In this document: positions 6,242-6,812 of the stretch, in pieces
How positions within the stretch are numbered: position 1 is the stretch's first letter
How the letters are laid out: every line of letters starts with the position of its first letter
NCBI GenBank assembly: GCA_040756655.1
Contig: JBFLYN010000061.1
Coordinates: forward strand, 1 to 6,812
Length of the DNA stretch: 6,812 bases
Reading direction: 5' to 3'
From: JBFLYN01 sp040756655
Lineage (GTDB): Bacteria > Bacillota > Sulfobacillia > UBA8153
Made by a program: the position numbers and the translations under genes
The notes under the pieces: generated by a model
Databases searched by the model: none
What the model was told of the DNA's origin: nothing
The model's input: the letters and a program-made list of their open reading frames with translations, nothing else

Positions 6242-6357
6242 TTATAGGCTGGCATGCTTCAGGCGATAGCTCGCGCCATTCATATTGAGGAGAACCGAGC
6301 GGTGGACCAGCCGGTCCACCAGCGCCGTGGCTAAGGTGGGGTCTTCAATCAGACTAG
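6242..6357 (-). pseudogene. istB: C-terminal fragment of an IS21-family IstB helper ATPase
   Basis: Read leftwards to TAA 6242-6244, the fragment gives EDPTLATALVDRLVHRS and then LLNMNGASYRLKHASL. This is the hallmark ending of IstB, the AAA+ protein that assists the IS21 transposase IstA. In IstB this region follows the Walker and sensor motifs, none of which remain. The frame is open up to an ATG at 6385, but residues before EDPT do not look like IstB, so the break is near 6357. Only about 38 of some 250 residues survive and istA is absent. The remnant is head-to-head with the tyrosine recombinase remnant on the other strand. Confidence 0.75.
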
Positions 6358-6364
6358 CGCGCTC

Positions 6365-6419
6365 AAAAAAAGGAACCACTCGCATGGCTCCAAGATGTCC
6401 GAGCGACGGTTCCGTTTTT
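6365..6419. repeat. Inverted repeat between the istB and recombinase remnants
   Basis: AAAAAAAGGAACC (6365-6377) is matched in inverted orientation by GGTTCCGTTTTT (6408-6419), with 11 of 12 positions pairing around about 30 nt. It sits exactly in the gap between two truncated genes. It may be part of an IS end or a rearrangement footprint. Confidence 0.35.
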
Positions 6420-6639
6420 GGTACCCGTTAAGTTGAGCGTTTCCAGTGAAAGGCTTGGACATGCCAGTATTGCGCTGACCCTTGACGTCTACTCTCACGT
6501 TCTGCCCGACATGCAAGAGAGCGCAGCGGCCCGACTGCAGGCCATGCTGTATCCTGCATTTCGCACCCTTCAAAATGAGGTTGGGAGACTTTTAGAGACT
6601 TTTTTCTTGACCGAGAATCTGTTTCCAGATATTGTCTAG
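6418..6639 (+). pseudogene. C-terminal fragment of a tyrosine recombinase (phage-type integrase)
   Basis: The segment SERLGHASIALTLDVYSHVL (about 6448-6507) is the closing part of a tyrosine recombinase catalytic domain. It carries the LGH histidine and, ten residues on, the nucleophilic tyrosine of DVYSHV, followed by PDMQESAAARLQAML. The core-binding domain, the first catalytic Arg and the HxxR motif are missing, so it cannot recombine DNA. Homology begins near 6437, and the nominal start TTG 6418 is not real. The tail after QAML (to TAG 6637-6639) is not family-like and may be read-through into the edge of the next element. Such enzymes integrate phages and conjugative elements, so this and the Xre remnant could derive from one lost element. 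Confidence 0.75.
6607..6635 (+). promoter_or_regulatory. Candidate sigma-70-type promoter for the right-edge transposase
   Basis: TTGACC (6607-6612), a 17-nt spacer and TATTGT (6630-6635) match 5 of 6 and 4 of 6 consensus bases. Transcription would start near 6642, just before the hairpin and the transposase reading frame. Confidence 0.35.
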
Positions 6640-6647
6640 CTTTGGGC

Positions 6648-6683
6648 CCCGCCACCCGGTATCATAGAACTGGAGGTGGCGGG
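6648..6683 (+). repeat. Inverted repeat covering the transposase start region
   Basis: CCCGCCACC (6648-6656) and GGTGGCGGG (6675-6683) form a perfect 9-bp GC-rich stem around 18 nt. The right arm contains the candidate GTG start at 6676, so RNA folding could hide it. Alternatively it may be an element end. Confidence 0.5.
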
Positions 6684-6812
6684 CCTGGAAGTGTTCAACA
6701 ACGGTCCGGCTCCGGTCATTAGCGCCATGTGCAGGTCACTCGGCATCACCCAGGCCCTCAACCGGCTGGTGGAGTGGGATGAACGCCAGTGCAAGCTGGC
6801 TCCGGGTCTGCT
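6676..6812 (+). CDS. Start of an IS1634/DUF4277-type transposase (partial at window edge)
   Basis: The frame reads GLEVFNNGPAPVISAMCRSL, then LNRLVEWDERQCKLAPG. This matches my picture of the DUF4277 N-terminal domain of IS1634-family (IS4-like DDE) transposases, in which a short statement of two-helix text ends in W-D-x-x-Q-C-K-L-(S/A)-P-G. The catalytic RNase H-like core would lie to the right of the window. GTG 6676 is the best start I can offer, but its ribosome site is poor and the frame is open further upstream, so the start is uncertain. A perfect 9-bp inverted repeat overlaps this start, and a candidate promoter lies upstream. Whether the gene is intact cannot be seen here. Confidence 0.6.
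   Translation, partial: MAGLEVFNNGPAPVISAMCRSLGITQALNRLVEWDERQCKLAPGL

Noticed and set aside
1..6812. CRISPR array, tRNA or rRNA genes
   Set aside because: No regularly spaced repeats and no tRNA- or rRNA-like sequence were seen.

Overview
The window is a graveyard of mobile elements surrounding one compact DNA-modification cassette. The insertion-sequence remnants are visibly GC-rich, while the modification genes are more AT-rich and have strong GGAGG-type ribosome binding sites. The transposon proteins (a DUF6431-like zinc-ribbon protein, a transposase with a Mu-type C-terminal domain, an IS21 helper, an IS1634-like transposase) and the Xre-type repressor look like those of moderately high-GC Firmicutes of the Desulfotomaculum/Moorella kind. 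This is an impression from protein flavour, not a proven assignment.

Left part (1 to about 2690, minus strand). The oldest layer seems to be a transposon with a DUF6431-like gene followed by a Mu-C-type transposase. The DUF6431 gene is in two pieces (1529-1921 and 214 to about 383), separated by an IS481-family element (about 384-1479) whose own transposase has a frameshift at 672-674. The Mu-type transposase downstream keeps only its first ~16 residues joined to its C-terminal domain, so its DDE core has been deleted. Upstream lies a DD35E transposase (1872 to about 2693) without its N-terminal part, running head-on into an Xre-family repressor (2688-3065, plus strand) that has lost its start codon.

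Centre (3118-5281, plus strand). This is an intact two-gene operon. The first gene is a beta-class DNA methyltransferase with a TSPPYW motif, probably N4-cytosine specific. The second overlaps it by 47 nt and encodes a 393-aa protein with a helix-hairpin-helix/Asp arrangement and a C-terminal four-cysteine cluster like the [4Fe-4S] loop of endonuclease III/MutY DNA glycosylases. Its place in a methyltransferase operon suggests either the restriction half of an unusual restriction-modification system or a dedicated repair enzyme. This is the most interesting part of the window. After a 164-nt gap comes a C5-cytosine methyltransferase (5446-6057) with three frameshifts and no target-recognition or C-terminal region.

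Right part (6058-6812). The stretch 6058-6241 holds no gene that I can see, apart from a probable terminator reading leftwards. Then come the last ~38 codons of an IS21-type IstB ATPase (minus), the last third of a tyrosine recombinase (plus), and the start of an IS1634/DUF4277-type transposase running off the right edge. I saw no tRNA, rRNA or CRISPR array.
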